A stretch of DNA of 64,000 nt from Macrophomina tecta (lineage: Eukaryota > Ascomycota > Dothideomycetes > Botryosphaeriales > Botryosphaeriaceae): contig JAKSGN010000023.1 in assembly GCA_024180945.1 (NCBI GenBank), positions 434,001 through 498,000 on the forward strand. Reading direction: 5' to 3'. Shown one piece after another: positions 33,797-45,586 of the stretch; position 1 is the stretch's first letter, and each line of letters opens with the position of its first letter. Both the position numbers and the translations under genes were made by a program. The notes beneath the pieces are model-generated. The model saw only the letters and a list, made by a program, of their open reading frames with translations, did not search any database and was not told the DNA's origin.

Positions 33797-35718
33797 ATGG
33801 ATGACCTGGTCTTTGTAGACGGGTCTTTCCAACAAGTTGGCGAAGCAGTACCATGCTCTGTGTGTGCATCCGCGACTAGATTCCGTGGCCGTGATTGGCC
33901 GATTTTTTTTTTTTGACGTGGGATGACGTCACGACCGGGCAGCAGCAGTTCCTGGGTGATCTTTCAGTTGACCACTGCAGCAAGCCGATCTTCCTGACGC
34001 TCGGCTTGAGCGACGATTTCCTATTGTTCTATCTGCACATACCCATCAAAATCAATGCTACATCTAAAGGGCTAAGAAACGTCTACGTGGTCACACCCGT
34101 AGAATCTTTCAATACGGATCATGCTTCCGCCTTTACGGCCGTCTCTAGCGTTGTCCATGAGGCCGGTCTGACCCCAGAATTAGCCAAGGCTGGGGTGCAA
34201 CTGGGTACAAAACTCCTTAACCTCAAATTTGTTCTCATGGATCCGAGCTGCGTGGTCATGCCCATACCAAAGGTACTGAAAGACGTCAACGAGCGGCCTC
34301 GGGGACTGCTTTTGAGCCTCAAGTCTCTATCCCGGGCTACAGGCTTTCATCTCTACGTTCACTATCTGGGACCTAACCGGGATGTGTTGGCCAATTTCCT
34401 GAACAACCTGCGTAGTTGCCCTAAGCGGACCCCCGAGATTCAATTCAAGAGAACGTATAACGGACGCATTTGGGGAAAGAACAGCTGGCACTCTTACGGA
34501 CTCCGCGATGACGAGTCCATGCCTACATCCTGGAACCCAGTGCTAGAAGACTCGCCCCCAGCTTACAGCGAAATTGTCGAGTCTTCTCAAGCTGTTCTGA
34601 TCGCTCGTGAGGTGCACGACTCGCATCCAGATTTCTCGCGAGGGCCAGGGCGGGGCCCGGACTCAGATTGTCCGAGTACCGAATCACCTCCTTCTTCGTT
34701 TTGCTCAGAAACTGGCACACATCCCTCTAGTACGGGCGAACACGCACGTCAAGCCGCCGAGGTGGAAGATGACGAGCGCAACGAGGCCACCAGACAGTCT
34801 AACCCTCAGGGATCGACAGAAGAGCCGGTCTCAACGCAAAAGAAGAATAGAGAACAACATGAACCATCCGCCGGCCTCGCCCTGAAATAAAGTCAGCTGC
34901 AAGGAAGCAATGGGAAGCGCAAGGTCGGTGAAGCTTTTTCTGACACGGAGACTGTCGCAATCAGCCCCCGCCAGACGTTCAAGAAAAAGCGAGGAGCTCC
35001 GGTTGAACGAATTCTGGAACCTGAAACCTTCACGATGGGCTCCAACGAGGCGCGAGAGTACAAACGGGGGGCCCAAGTTGAACGACTTGGTTGCCTGGAT
35101 ACCGAACACCACTCAGATAATACTCGATTTGATAGCGAGATCGTAAACGTCATAAGGTCCCTAGATCTAACCCTTCCTTCTCTATCGGTTATCCAGGGAG
35201 GACCGAACAGGAAAAGGTTCGATGATGGTCAATACTGTTGGTTCCTGGATGCCGCTCTGTGGCTTAGCTTTGCGTGGTCCAGGATACCTACCATTACCGA
35301 GGATCATTTTACCGAACTTGGCATCCTCTCGCAGGCAATCAGACTACGTGGTCGGTCGGAATACCAAAAAGCTAGACTTGGGCTTGCATGCATATCCGCC
35401 CAAGAGATACACAAGACCCAGGGCCAAGGCCCCTTGATATATCCACTCATAGGGCGCTCGCAGTGGATGATAGAGTTTATCTATGGAAAGCTGGGACCTG
35501 GCTATGGCACTCTCATTATGGATGACCTGTCTGCCTTGCATGTGTCAGCCTACTATTGGATGAAGATCGGAGGTGACAAAGGACCCAGTGTCCCAACAGA
35601 CGAGGAGGAGTATACTCGTCACAGGCATGCAGTTTATCTGCAGATGGCCGCCTGCCTCTTGCTAGCGCTCTTCATAGATAGCTACGAGTGGTATGTTGTC
35701 GGCCAAAACGAGCTGTAG
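33797..35718 (+). pseudogene. Two-domain hypothetical gene split by one in-frame TAA
   Basis: Probable start at 33797 (MDDLVFVDGSFQQ) and an intron of roughly 130-140 nt ending before 33945 (GGGCAG), after which the frame reads QQFLGDLSVDHCSK onward. This frame is open to TAA at 34888 and then, in the same phase and without another stop, to 35718. The first part has LHIPIKINATSKG, VVTPVESF and a PPAYSE motif; the linker is acidic and Ser/Thr/Pro-rich with a basic patch (QTFKKKRGAPVE); the second part has QYCWFLDAALWLSFAW and a hydrophobic C-terminus (YLQMAACLLLALFIDSYEW). No named family. The TAA could derive from CAA by C-to-T change. Alternatively these are two genes, the second starting at 35035. 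Confidence 0.5.
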
Positions 35719-38033
35719 GAAACGATATCCTCAGCTTCGAGACAGGAGCCGCCGCCTGAAAAGTCCGATTGATCCTCGGTGCTCTTCGTTCTCTCTTGCT
35801 CTTTATTTTCCCTCCAAATGTAATTTAGCAGACAGGTAACGCAGACATCTCAAAATACATAATCTTCCTCTCTCGTACTATTTCTGATTATAAAAGCCTT
35901 TCCGTGTTTTCTCGAGCTTCCACATCAGGGCCTATTCTCTGAACACGAGCACCATGCTTTCTTTGAACGCTTAAAGCTTTGAAAGAATATTGGCTCATAT
36001 CAGCACTGCGATGACGACCACGCGAAGCCAACGTGCACCGCCAATTTTGGGTCATCAAGAGCCCATGGAGATTGCTTCACGTGCAAAAATCCGTCCGACA
36101 CTCATCCTATTGTAAGTGGCGCTAATTACAAAAACAACCACCTGCAGCGAGAATGAATTCTTGGAATTACGCCTTACAACCACGCGCAATCGCCCTGCAA
36201 CACGCGTCAAACCGCTCTACTGGCAATCCGCTATCGGATTGTCCGCTATGGCGGTCGCCGACGCCTTGCGACCGGGCGATAACTCACTTTCGCTCTACGA
36301 GCACGCCGCACAGCTTAGGACCCAGGCAAAGCAGCTCCTTGACGATGCAGGCGAATACAGACGCAGCTTTCGCTACCACACCATCGCCCCGCTGATTGAG
36401 AGCGCCATTAGGCTTTGCCCTCGCGGCACAGGGCGTAGGGCGCTTGCAAGGCGGCGGTCAGCTTGGTAACGAAGCATCGCAAATCGTCACACGAGACTTG
36501 GGTATTGATCGGAGAGAGTGAGGATGCTTCCAATGAGAACATCAAAGGCCGGCTGGAATCCGTAACAGGGACATCTCGAAAGACATTGACCGCTGGTATC
36601 GAGATAACGCAGACACTTGCCAGGGAGAAATTTCCAACATGACTTGGCTGCAGTCCGTATAACCTCCATGTGATGTTGCTGGAACCGAAAGATTAAAAGC
36701 GCGGCTAAGCTATGCATGGCCTCGATAATATCACGCCTATCTCAAGATTCAATAAGATTGTAGTAGATCACGCCAAGTCAAACTTGCTTCCCCCGTGCCG
36801 CATGTTCATTGCACTCATCCCCGCTCTAAATCAAGCTATGACTCGCTTTGGAATTCCCCAAACCCACTGGTCAATGGAATCTCCTCTCGGCTAGAGCGCT
36901 CGTTTTCTTTGTGCATCAGTATATGCCCCCGGACAGGGATGACACTGTGGTAGAACTCAGTCTCGCTTGAAAGTGAATGAACACGAAGATCCAAAGCCAG
37001 AAGGCTGTAACACCCAAATATGGCTGTAATGAAGCGATGCAATAGTAATGAGGCACGGAGGATATGTCTGCAATGTAGTCTGGGTCGAGGTTGACAGGCG
37101 CATGACTTGTCAACTGTCCCATCATCGCATGAAGGTAAATGCAAGTAATAAAGGGAGGGAATAATATGGCATTTGTGTATGCCAGTAAGTAGTACAGTCC
37201 TGTCATACCATACCTGGATGTTAGTTCTGCAGCATCGGCAGAGCACAGATCCAAGTGATCAGCAGGTTGCATATTTCGCACGCGCCGCACTTAAGCAGAC
37301 ACCTGCCAATATGGCCTGGGCCTAAAATCGCCTGCCGCCTACAGCTCCCGTCCGCTTCCTTCAGCCAACACACTGGCAGGCACGGACTGCACTCTGCAAT
37401 ATGGAGCTTACTCACGCCATTATGATCAGCTACAATCCGAGCAGTCATCCGAGATAGGCTTTGTGTCTGAGCTAATGAGGCGACTGAAAATGGAGTGCCC
37501 TTGGGTCTATCCTTGGTTGTGCATAGCAAAACTTCGGTCGAGACCCAATCATTCTCCCAATGATGATTTGGCATAAGACGCGACCTGCTGAGCAACAATA
37601 TCCTGTCCGCATGCACAGGAAGAGAGGAAAGCATGGTGAGTCAATAGGATGCGCCAGTTTCCATACAAGTTAATAGCTCGCAATGCTTCCATACCCGTAC
37701 GCTGTCCAGGGTGCTCGCTCCGTCCTTCATTACACATTAATACACTAGTGTCTTCTCCCAATGAAGGGCTGTCGTTTATCCTGGTCCCATGCAACCAATC
37801 ACCTGGTACAGGGGCCTGCCGTACCGTTTCGGTGGTCCTCACAAATGACTCACCGCGAAGCACGCACGCCGTTGCCCCGACGACTAAGTTAACGGAGTAA
37901 GACACTTTTTGGCTCGGCATATGTTTGCTTTTTTCTTAAGCTCAATTTTTCCGGTTATAAATGTTGAAGACATGCCGCTATAGCGGTGTGAAAATTCACA
38001 CCCACAGCCTTAAAGTTTCCGCTCGCTGGCAAC
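35719..38033. other. Region with weak membrane-type ORFs
   Basis: A minus-strand frame 37290-36916 contains two hydrophobic stretches (LYYLLAYTNAILFPPF and GVTAFWLWIFVFIHF) and may be an exon of a membrane protein, with possible upstream exons to 37920; I could not join them. The sequence near 36140-36175 (CGAGAA.GAATTCTTGGAA) recurs at 63470-63500. Confidence 0.3.
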
Positions 38034-38840
38034 ATGGCAGTACGATCGGCCCAGGAACAGCACAAGGCTTCGCCAACCCAAGTCATTAAGGCCGGAACGT
38101 CGAGCTGTGATCAGGTACTCTCACTAAGGCGAAACAGTGCGTAGTCAGACTCACCAATCTAGGCGCCTTTGTGGTATAATCGTTTGCCTGTGGAACTCAG
38201 ACTTATCGTCTACGAATACTTGCTCCTCTCCTACCCAACTGGTGTGCGCACTCCTCATTTTCGGATCACAAGATCGGCATCAGGCCCTCAGCTTGCTCGT
38301 CTGGACAGCTGGAAGTACGTGAAGAACGACAACATAGCCAGAGTCCTGTGCTCTCACATTTTCCTCGGCACGTATTCGCAAAAGCGGGGTCTCTATCATC
38401 ACCACCCTGGGGACCGTCATCCAAATGATGCGGAATTACCTGTGGATAAATGCATTCCTCTGGTGGAAAGGCGTGAGAACGTACGGAGGATTTCAGCAAG
38501 ATACAATCAAAGGTTCGATCCTAGACACGCCATGATGGATATCTTCCGATTAGTCTCCCATCTTTCGACAATTTTCGAACATGTCGAGTTCACAATTTCG
38601 ATCAAGAACTGGTGCCTCTGGTTGCCTGTTCTACAAAGTGGATCCATCGAGGATGTGGAGGGCTGGATTCGATCGCTGGAAGAAGAAGCGCCCAAAGGTC
38701 TCTCTGTTATCCTCCAGTTGGGCAATAAGACACCTACCTATGTGGACGGGTGGAATTCGGCAGGCCGGGAACTTTTCGAGAGGTTCGATGAGGAGGTAAT
38801 CAACAAGGCACTAACGAAGATATTTAGAGCTTCTTTCTGA
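38034..38840 (+). CDS. F-box-like hypothetical protein
   Basis: Two exons, 38034-38114 and 38163-38840, give 252 residues. The 48-nt intron (GTACTC...TCTAG) is in phase 0 and joins SSCDQ to APLWYNRLPVELRLIVYEYLL. The L-P-x-E-L-R-x-x-I-Y-x-Y-L-L sequence at about 33-47 is typical of fungal F-box or 2EXR-type N-terminal helices. The rest (GWIRSLEEEAPKGLSVILQL, FERFDEEVINKAL) has no recognised repeats. If F-box, it would bind Skp1 in an SCF ubiquitin ligase; that is inference from the short motif. Confidence 0.65.
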
Positions 38841-39480
38841 ACTGATCGAAGTCTACTGCGGTGGGCTAGGAGCATGGAGTATCATCGAAGGAAGCTATCA
38901 GGTATTTCACGTGCAAGTGGGGTTGTCTATATCTGTTTATGCCTAAGCGTTGCAGTGAAGGGGGATGATTAGAAATCGGAGTAATCCTTTTCCTGATTCC
39001 TTGACCTTCGTCCCCCTTGCTTCAATTAAGAACATCCTTATCAGCTGTACCTCAATTATAAAGCCATGGCATCGAGTAAGCGACAACTAAATTTAGGACC
39101 TAATTTATTTCTAAGTGAGCGGCGTCCTACCTTTCAGTCCCCTTACCCCTCTTCCTTAATTCTCCGGTCTGCCCGTCATCTCAGATCTGGAAGATGATAT
39201 CTTCGGACGAGATCGCGCGGATGCTGTGGTGCCTAGCCAATGAATCAGCACGAGAAAGCTGCAACTTGGGTCAGAATGATTGAATGGAAAGTCGCTCTGG
39301 TGTGAACTCACAAGCTCGATTTATCTGCTGCCGGATGATCACATCTGCTACGGATAACGTCTCCGAAACGACATCTCCGCTTTCACCAGCTACAAGCATC
39401 ATACGCTGACCGTGAGCCAGACCGAACATATAGGAACCTGGATGAAGACTTGCCTTTTGCATCTCGGTAGGACATTGATC
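38841..39480. other. Intergenic, no gene seen
   Basis: No supportable frame. Confidence 0.4.
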
Positions 39481-39637
39481 TGTTGGATCAATCACGTGTA
39501 TTTGGATTGCGCCAAGTGTAGTCTATGCAGGGGAGGATAAAAGGCCACTCCACGGCCTCTCCCTTCCAACACCAGGCCAAACTATGCCAATTCGTCCCAT
39601 TACTACTGAATAAGCTGCCACATCACTTGTTCCAACA
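39481..39637 (+). repeat. Solo LTR, short family A
   Basis: 157 bp, TGTTGGATCAATCACGTG...CTTGTTCCAACA, same orientation as 21566-21721; GGATAAAAGGCCACTCC box present. No target duplication. Confidence 0.75.
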
Positions 39638-40017
39638 ATTTCCTATCCTTCATCCAAACCTCCCCACCGAAATATCATCGACAGACTATACTCCAAACAT
39701 TGCGTGTCGGCCGTAAAATGCGACCGGTATCTTGTCTATGGAGAATAATATCGGCATATTCGGCCGTCACGTGCTTGCAAGCATTACCGAATGTAGCTCG
39801 GTGTGCAGCAGGACGATAACAGGCGCCTCCTGTGCCTCCCTCTCCGAGATCATGCTTCTCATTAGCTGATGAGCTGTCGCCACACTCTCCCACACCTGTC
39901 TATGCTAGTCTTCACTGGGTGCGTAGATAAGCCTCGTACTGGACGATAATCAAAAGTACCAAGAGTGTTTCTCTATTGAGCTTGTTTGGAGAAGGCGAGA
40001 GTAGACGGGAGCTTCGC

Positions 40018-40893
40018 TTAGAAGAAGCGTGGTGTTTGGTTCAGGCTAGGCAGTCTGGTATATTCAAGATTTAGCAGTTGAGAGAACAGGCACATTAGCC
40101 TTGTTCCACTGTCGTTAGAAGCAATCATACTCCATTCCATCTCCGGAATTTTAGGTAACGGTGCAAAATTTTGACAGTTGTAATGTGCCTTTGTCGGATA
40201 AATGCTCGGCGGCATGTCGAGCATGGGTGGAGTAGGATTAGAGTCGTGTCCCCCACTCATTGTTGTCGGAAGAAAACTCTGGTTATCGAGTGTGGGCGTA
40301 AGCTCTTGAATCTTACTGCCATTCTCGCCGACAGCATCGTTCTCTAGTGCTTGGCGGCCATTGACGACCACACTTTCTGGAGCATCATGAACGAAACTGT
40401 TACACAGGCTGTCCTCAGCCACAGAGCCTCTGTCGTTGTTATGCTGGAAGTCGTTCATCCGCAGGGCGTCTACTCCCGCTACTTGAGATGCGCCACAAGA
40501 GGTGTTTGTGATGGCTCCGTCGTCGCTAAAAAGCACATCTGCCGCATCTCCCGTGGTCTCCTTCTCCGGAATGTTAGATTCAGCCGTAAAAACTGCGGCG
40601 TCAAGCCAACTGTGGTTGGTGTCATCTCCACTACCTGTGTAATCCAGGAAACTCTTCGTGTGATCGTCAGTAAGCACCGCCCAATCTTGTTGATCGTTGG
40701 GTGGGGCCGGATTATCGAGCCTAGATCTCAACGATCTATTCTCTTTCTGTGCTACGTCAAGGGCGGTCTGAAGATTAGACATCTCGCCCTTCAGCGCTGT
40801 GAAGCTGTTCTTCAGCTCCTCTAATTCCTTTTGCCTCTTCTCGCGAAATCGCTGCTGCGCCCTCTTGTTCTGCTCCTTACGACGATCAGCCAT
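40018..40893 (-). CDS. AP-1-like bZIP transcription factor
   Basis: 291 residues from ATG at 40893. The basic region is at the very N-terminus (RRKEQNKRAQQRFREKRQ, residues 4-21), with the N-x-x-A-Q-x-x-F-R signature of fungal Yap1/AP-1-like factors, followed by a leucine-zipper coiled coil (ELEELKNSFTALKGEMSNL and onward to about 65). The remainder is acidic, Ser/Asn-rich and includes PLPKIPEMEWSMI. Cysteines are scattered (four) but no clear Yap1-type redox c-CRD pair is seen. The frame stays open upstream to a TTG at 40977 but has no ATG there. Expected nuclear DNA-binding regulator; targets unknown. Confidence 0.82.
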   Translation of the reverse strand: MADRRKEQNKRAQQRFREKRQKELEELKNSFTALKGEMSNLQTALDVAQKENRSLRSRLDNPAPPNDQQDWAVLTDDHTKSFLDYTGSGDDTNHSWLDAAVFTAESNIPEKETTGDAADVLFSDDGAITNTSCGASQVAGVDALRMNDFQHNNDRGSVAEDSLCNSFVHDAPESVVVNGRQALENDAVGENGSKIQELTPTLDNQSFLPTTMSGGHDSNPTPPMLDMPPSIYPTKAHYNCQNFAPLPKIPEMEWSMIASNDSGTRLMCLFSQLLNLEYTRLPSLNQTPRFF

Positions 40894-43022
40894 CTTGAGC
40901 TGCTTTCGCTTGCAATCTGAATTAGCTGGTGCTTTCGATGACGTGAAGCGGCTGGCTTTATAGGGAAACCTCAGCAAGTCTGGCCATTACCAAGAATACA
41001 GTCTGGTGATACTGCTGCTGCTCCGCCACCGCGAGTGGATGTGGTGATGCTATTCCTGGATGACGCCGGCGCTGCGCACATGTTGTTGGAGTGGGTGTTG
41101 GATTCTGGACGAGCTAGCTAAAAGCAGAATGGCTCAGATACCCAGAACGAGCAGCTGTGCTAATCTTAGCACCATGTAGAACCATACGAGAGAAAATGGA
41201 CGGTGGACGCGGTACACTGGACAGGGCCGTCCTACTTGAAACGCACTAACTAATCAGTCCTGGGCAATGCCTCTGTTCCAAAAATAGAACGAAGGAAAAA
41301 CGTCTGACTACTAGTTACTTCGCCTGAACAAAGCCCTTACTGGTATGAAATTGTTCTAGCGGCACATTTGTACATATGGGCCGGGAATCAGATGCTCTTT
41401 TGCATGGGCTGATTTGGGACAGAGTGAGCCATTTAAGTTAGTGCTCTTTTGTGCGTGCATATGTGTGTGTGTGTGTGTGTGTGTGCGCATGTTTTTGTCT
41501 AGGCCACCATGTTTAGCATGGCGCTCATGCTTTGCGGTCGTGCTGATCCAAGCATATCGTCCATTACTCACCTAACCTGTACTTATAACAATCCTATTTC
41601 CTTTAGAACACTCGAACCTCGACATCAACATCGCAATATGAATGATTCGTCCATTCCCGAGATTCCTCGTATATATTTATCCGGAACGTCTCCTACTCGA
41701 AACCTCCGCGCCACTAATAGTATAATGGGTCCGCAATTGTCCTCTCCTCGAGAATACTTGCAAACGCACACACGAGAGACCGATGTAGTTAGACGTCTCT
41801 ACCCTGCCGTTAATATACAAATAGGTGCCACGAGCTCGTTAGTAGCAAGACAGACTGTCACATACTTCTAGACGGTCGAACAAAGAGATAAGCTGGAAAC
41901 AGTCAAGCAAGGCCAGTAAGAGCTTTAATCCTGCCATTTACCAAGAATTCACTGGTTCGGGATGCCTTTAGGGTGTTATGGGATCGTTAAAAAGTCCTTG
42001 CTCCATATCTACCCAGTCATCCGTTGTCATATTGATTTTATGCAATCCTTTTCTGTCTATGTATCGTTGCAATAGGGCTGGCTCTTGTTAACGGGAAATT
42101 TACTAGAGTGATTACTCGTGGCTCGTTGTGTAGAATTTTTGCAACCAGCGACAGCAGGATTTATGGCTCTGGGCTATTTTCTTACGCCTTTTGTTTTAGT
42201 TTAGGATCGTAATATGATCTTTCGAGCATCCTCGCTAGACTTTTGATGTATCTGTTACACAAGTTTGAAAAGTGCTTAGGCGCTTATGCTCGTCATTTGA
42301 GCAGTTTGAGTGATTCGCATCGTGGACGTAGTTAATTTTCTCCATGGATATTCCGGGTCCCAACACCCGCGTACAGAGTAACGTCCGTCCAAGTGTGGCG
42401 GAAAACCACCTGTGCCGGAATGATCCACTATTGAGACATCTTAACTCTCTACCCCGCAGGTTTATGAGCTTATGACTAATAAAGCCCTATTCTTCAGTCA
42501 TTTCTCCCTAGAAGGCTATTGTGTAGCTAAAAAAAATACAGCGCTCTTAATCACACTCTCGGCCGTTCCATTCAGCACATCAAGAACCGCATTTGCTTTA
42601 CACCCTTGCTACACCACGAACATCTTATAAAATTCAAACTCCGGAGCATTGACTTAATAGGATATTGACCAACGAAGATGGATCCAAACTCTAGTAACGA
42701 TTAGCCTTTAAATAATAGTACTCCGGATTTATCCGTGGAAAAAGGTCTACGGTGTGTCTTGGCATAAGGGATTTGTGCGCTTACGTGGAAGGGTATTAAA
42801 TAACTAGCTAGCAGTATTAGATCCAACGCCATGCCTATTTAGCGCAACAAGTGCGATAATAGAAGCAGATTGCACCGTAATGATTACGTATAAAGTGCCG
42901 GGTCTTTTTACACTAGCCGATATGGGTTTGTTCTTTGTCTAGAAGTACCGACCGGGGTAGCGACCTCGCATGCATTTGCACCCGACAGCAGACATAAGGT
43001 TAATAATAACTTCTAATCATCG
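40894..43022. other. Intergenic with (GT)n microsatellite and weak ORF
   Basis: A plus-strand frame with ATG at 41638 to 41871 (77 codons) has no recognised features. The rest, increasingly AT-rich toward the right, shows no gene. Confidence 0.4.
41462..41485 (+). repeat. (TG)n microsatellite
   Basis: Twelve perfect TG units. Confidence 0.9.
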
Positions 43023-43433
43023 TAACGTGTTTCACCAGTGAGCTGCGCACCCCAGTGAGCTGCGCACCGCGTTTCTCACCAAAAATCGTAAATTTGGCAG
43101 CACAGCATCTCCACAACCACTAGATAACAACTTCCAAAACTCTACGGATAAGTTTGCACACATATTCCACTATTCCCATCTTAAATTTATAAGAATGCAT
43201 CAAGTGGCCATGGAGAAATGTAATTTCGGACCCCAAAATCTGCTCCAATTCTTGCAAGTCAACACTCACCTTGTCAATCACTCTAAAAATGAGAAAGAGA
43301 AAACATTGAACGTATAAAAGCTTAATAATGGAATTTTGGCAGTTTTTATTAGGTGACTGTGGAGATATCGTGCTGCCAAATTTACGATTTTTGGGGAGAA
43401 ACGCGGTGCGCAGCTCACTGGTGGAACACGTTA
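43023..43433. mobile_element. MITE 1 (long inverted ends, TAACGTGTTTCACC)
   Basis: About 411 bp with inverted ends of roughly 90 bp. The left end has a tandem CCAGTGAGCTGCGCACC box; the right end has one copy. Terminal TAACGTGTTTCACCA is shared with MITE 2. Both outer ends are TA, compatible with a TA target. No transposase is encoded. Confidence 0.75.
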
Positions 43434-43536
43434 ATAGAAAATTCATAAACCCTCGAGGGAAGACTTGAAATGCTGATTAGCTGAAATTGTTTCGGCACGG
43501 TGGGTTTTTCGCCACGCAGGGACGGACGTTAGTACT

Positions 43537-43944
43537 TAACGTGTTTCACCACTCAGTGGGCCAAAATTCAGAGAATCCGTACCTTAATATCTCATCAACG
43601 GCTGCGTCATATATTCTAAAATTTTAATATATGATGTGCAGTGCTTAAAACTAGAAGCTAGTTAATTTCTAGATGCTAAAAGTCCATAGTTTTTAGAATA
43701 GTAGTTTTTTGGCCCCTGAATTTGGAAAATTTCACCTTTCCCTTAATATCTCAAGAGCTATAGAAGTTTAGCTCTAGAAAATTTAATAATATCTATTTAT
43801 AAGCTCTTTACATAACCTATCAAAATTTTAGAATTTATTACGCAGCCGTTGTTGAGATATTAAGGTACGGATTCTCTGATTTTTGGTGGTTTTTGGGGTG
43901 GCCCACTGACTGGTGTGGCCCACTGAGTGGTGAAACACGTTAGC
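43537..43944. mobile_element. MITE 2 (same termini, different interior)
   Basis: About 408 bp with inverted ends of roughly 100 bp (CAGAGAATCCGTACCTTAAT is in both arms). The right end carries a tandem GGCCCACTGA(C/G)TGGTG box. The interior is AT-rich and unrelated to MITE 1. Confidence 0.75.
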
Positions 43945-43960
43945 CTCTATCGTACAACTT

Positions 43961-44671
43961 TCAAACTGTTATGGAAAATACTTCTGAGAGATATGCATCG
44001 AAAGGTTTGTAAAGTTCTTCTAGCTTTCTCTGAGCCTCTTTAGAGAGAGACCCGTTGTTATAAGCGTCCTTCAATGTCTTCGAATTATCATCAAGTATAA
44101 CCCACAATTTGAATTTCTTTATCTTGGCATGGTTTTCGAGTTCTTCCGACTTATGTAAAAAATAAGAACTCAACGAAATATTAGTGACTTTAAAAAAGCC
44201 TTCTAATGTCTGAAATCCTGTCATCCATAAGTCTAAGGTCTCTAGCCACTCATCATCCTCATCTAGCACGCATTTAGGCCAATATTTCTTTCGGATAACG
44301 CTCGGCCCATATTCATCAAGTGGTTCACAATCAAACAAAAGCTTAAGATAAAAAGAAAAGTGACGTGTTTGGTTCTCCCACATCTTCTTAATTGCTTTAA
44401 CGGCGCAGTTGAATTTGATTTCATACTGAATTGGTTTGTCTCTGAGTTTACCCTCCTCCGTTATATATTTTATTACAGGCTCAACATTTTCTTTACTATC
44501 CAAAATGCTACTGTTGACCAAAAGATGCCTAAAGGTGTGCTCATCCACTAATGGTGAATTTGCTTCAAATTCGTCATGATTCTTTTTCGACTTCTTGTTC
44601 GTTGGTTTGGATTCGCCTTCCGGGTTGGAAAACTTTGCCGCCTGGCTCCCTTGAGGCTGTTCTTTTTTCAT
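43961..44671 (-). CDS. Hypothetical protein
   Basis: 236 residues from ATG at 44671. Lys/Glu-rich N-terminus (KKSKKNHDEFEAN), then a folded-looking part with TRHFSFYLKLLFDCEPLDEY, RKKYWPKCVLDEDDEW and LSSYFLHKSEELENHAKI. No family is recognised. It lies between MITE 2 and LTR B1 in AT-rich, repeat-dense DNA and could be a transposon-associated or orphan gene. Confidence 0.45.
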   Translation of the reverse strand: MKKEQPQGSQAAKFSNPEGESKPTNKKSKKNHDEFEANSPLVDEHTFRHLLVNSSILDSKENVEPVIKYITEEGKLRDKPIQYEIKFNCAVKAIKKMWENQTRHFSFYLKLLFDCEPLDEYGPSVIRKKYWPKCVLDEDDEWLETLDLWMTGFQTLEGFFKVTNISLSSYFLHKSEELENHAKIKKFKLWVILDDNSKTLKDAYNNGSLSKEAQRKLEELYKPFDAYLSEVFSITV

Positions 44672-45058
44672 TCTCAAGTGATTTGCTAACAAAGTTCTAC
44701 GCAATAATCAAGGCGGACAGAAGAAAATTTTATATGTATTTATATCACTACCCTGGTATACATACTATGTTAGTGATCACAATAAACTTAGTAATCTTTA
44801 AAACTCTGAAGGAGTAAAGGAAAGTTAGTTTATAAATAGCTTACTAGTATTCAAAGTATGGTGATGTAATTAACACTTACATTTATCATTCTTTATTGGT
44901 ATACAAACAAAAGCAATGAAGACGTTCAATAACTCTCGAAATATTTCAAATACAACATGGCTAGGGAAAGTATTCATGGCAGGTAATATGCACTGTTTAC
45001 TAATAGAGAAGAGCACAAGAAGCAGTTTCTCCTCTCATTTGGTCACAGAATATCTATT

Positions 45059-45368
45059 TGTCAACCAAAATCCCCTGTTTTAGGCAACACTCTTTTTTTG
45101 ATGTCAGACTTTCTTGCCTTACTACCTCAGGCATCTCCTTTATCTCGAATATTCTATCCTTTAGGCAACAACACTCCTTAGTGTCCAACCCCGCATCGGC
45201 ACTCTTTCTCGGATCTTTGGTATCCTCGGTTATGTAGCTATCACTCACATATATAAGCAAGCCTACCGGCCTTCCTCTTGGGAGACAGGCAGAAACACAC
45301 AGGCAGAAATTCGATTCTCTCTTCTGACCTCACCGAGTTCGGGCCTGAGGCCCCCCCACAGTTCGACA
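45059..45368 (+). repeat. LTR B1 (solo; canonical orientation plus)
   Basis: 310 bp, TGTCAACC...TTCGACA with a TATATAAGC box near 45250. Nearly identical to LTR B2 (49239-49547) in opposite orientation. Left flank CTATT and right flank TATAC differ from each other but each matches a flank of B2, showing exchange between the two copies. Confidence 0.9.
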
Positions 45369-45586
45369 TATACCAACTATTTGGCGAAGAGATATGAGCT
45401 TTATGCAGGATAATGCGTCTATTCATACCGCAAAAAAAGTAACTATGTTACCTGGTTAGAAGCAAAACGTATAATGGCCAGCCTATAGTCCGGATTTAAA
45501 TCCAATCGAACATATCTGGTTTCATTTAAAACAAAAGGTTCTAGAGCTTTATCCAGAACCAAAAAACGCACCTGGGGGTGAGGATA

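Noticed and set aside
41356..41571. Minus-strand frame with a Thr-His repeat
   Set aside because: It is the translation of the (TG)n microsatellite.
45054..45260. Identical 67-codon frames at 45260-45054 and 49346-49576
   Set aside because: They are translations of the same LTR (B1 and B2), with no sign of coding selection.
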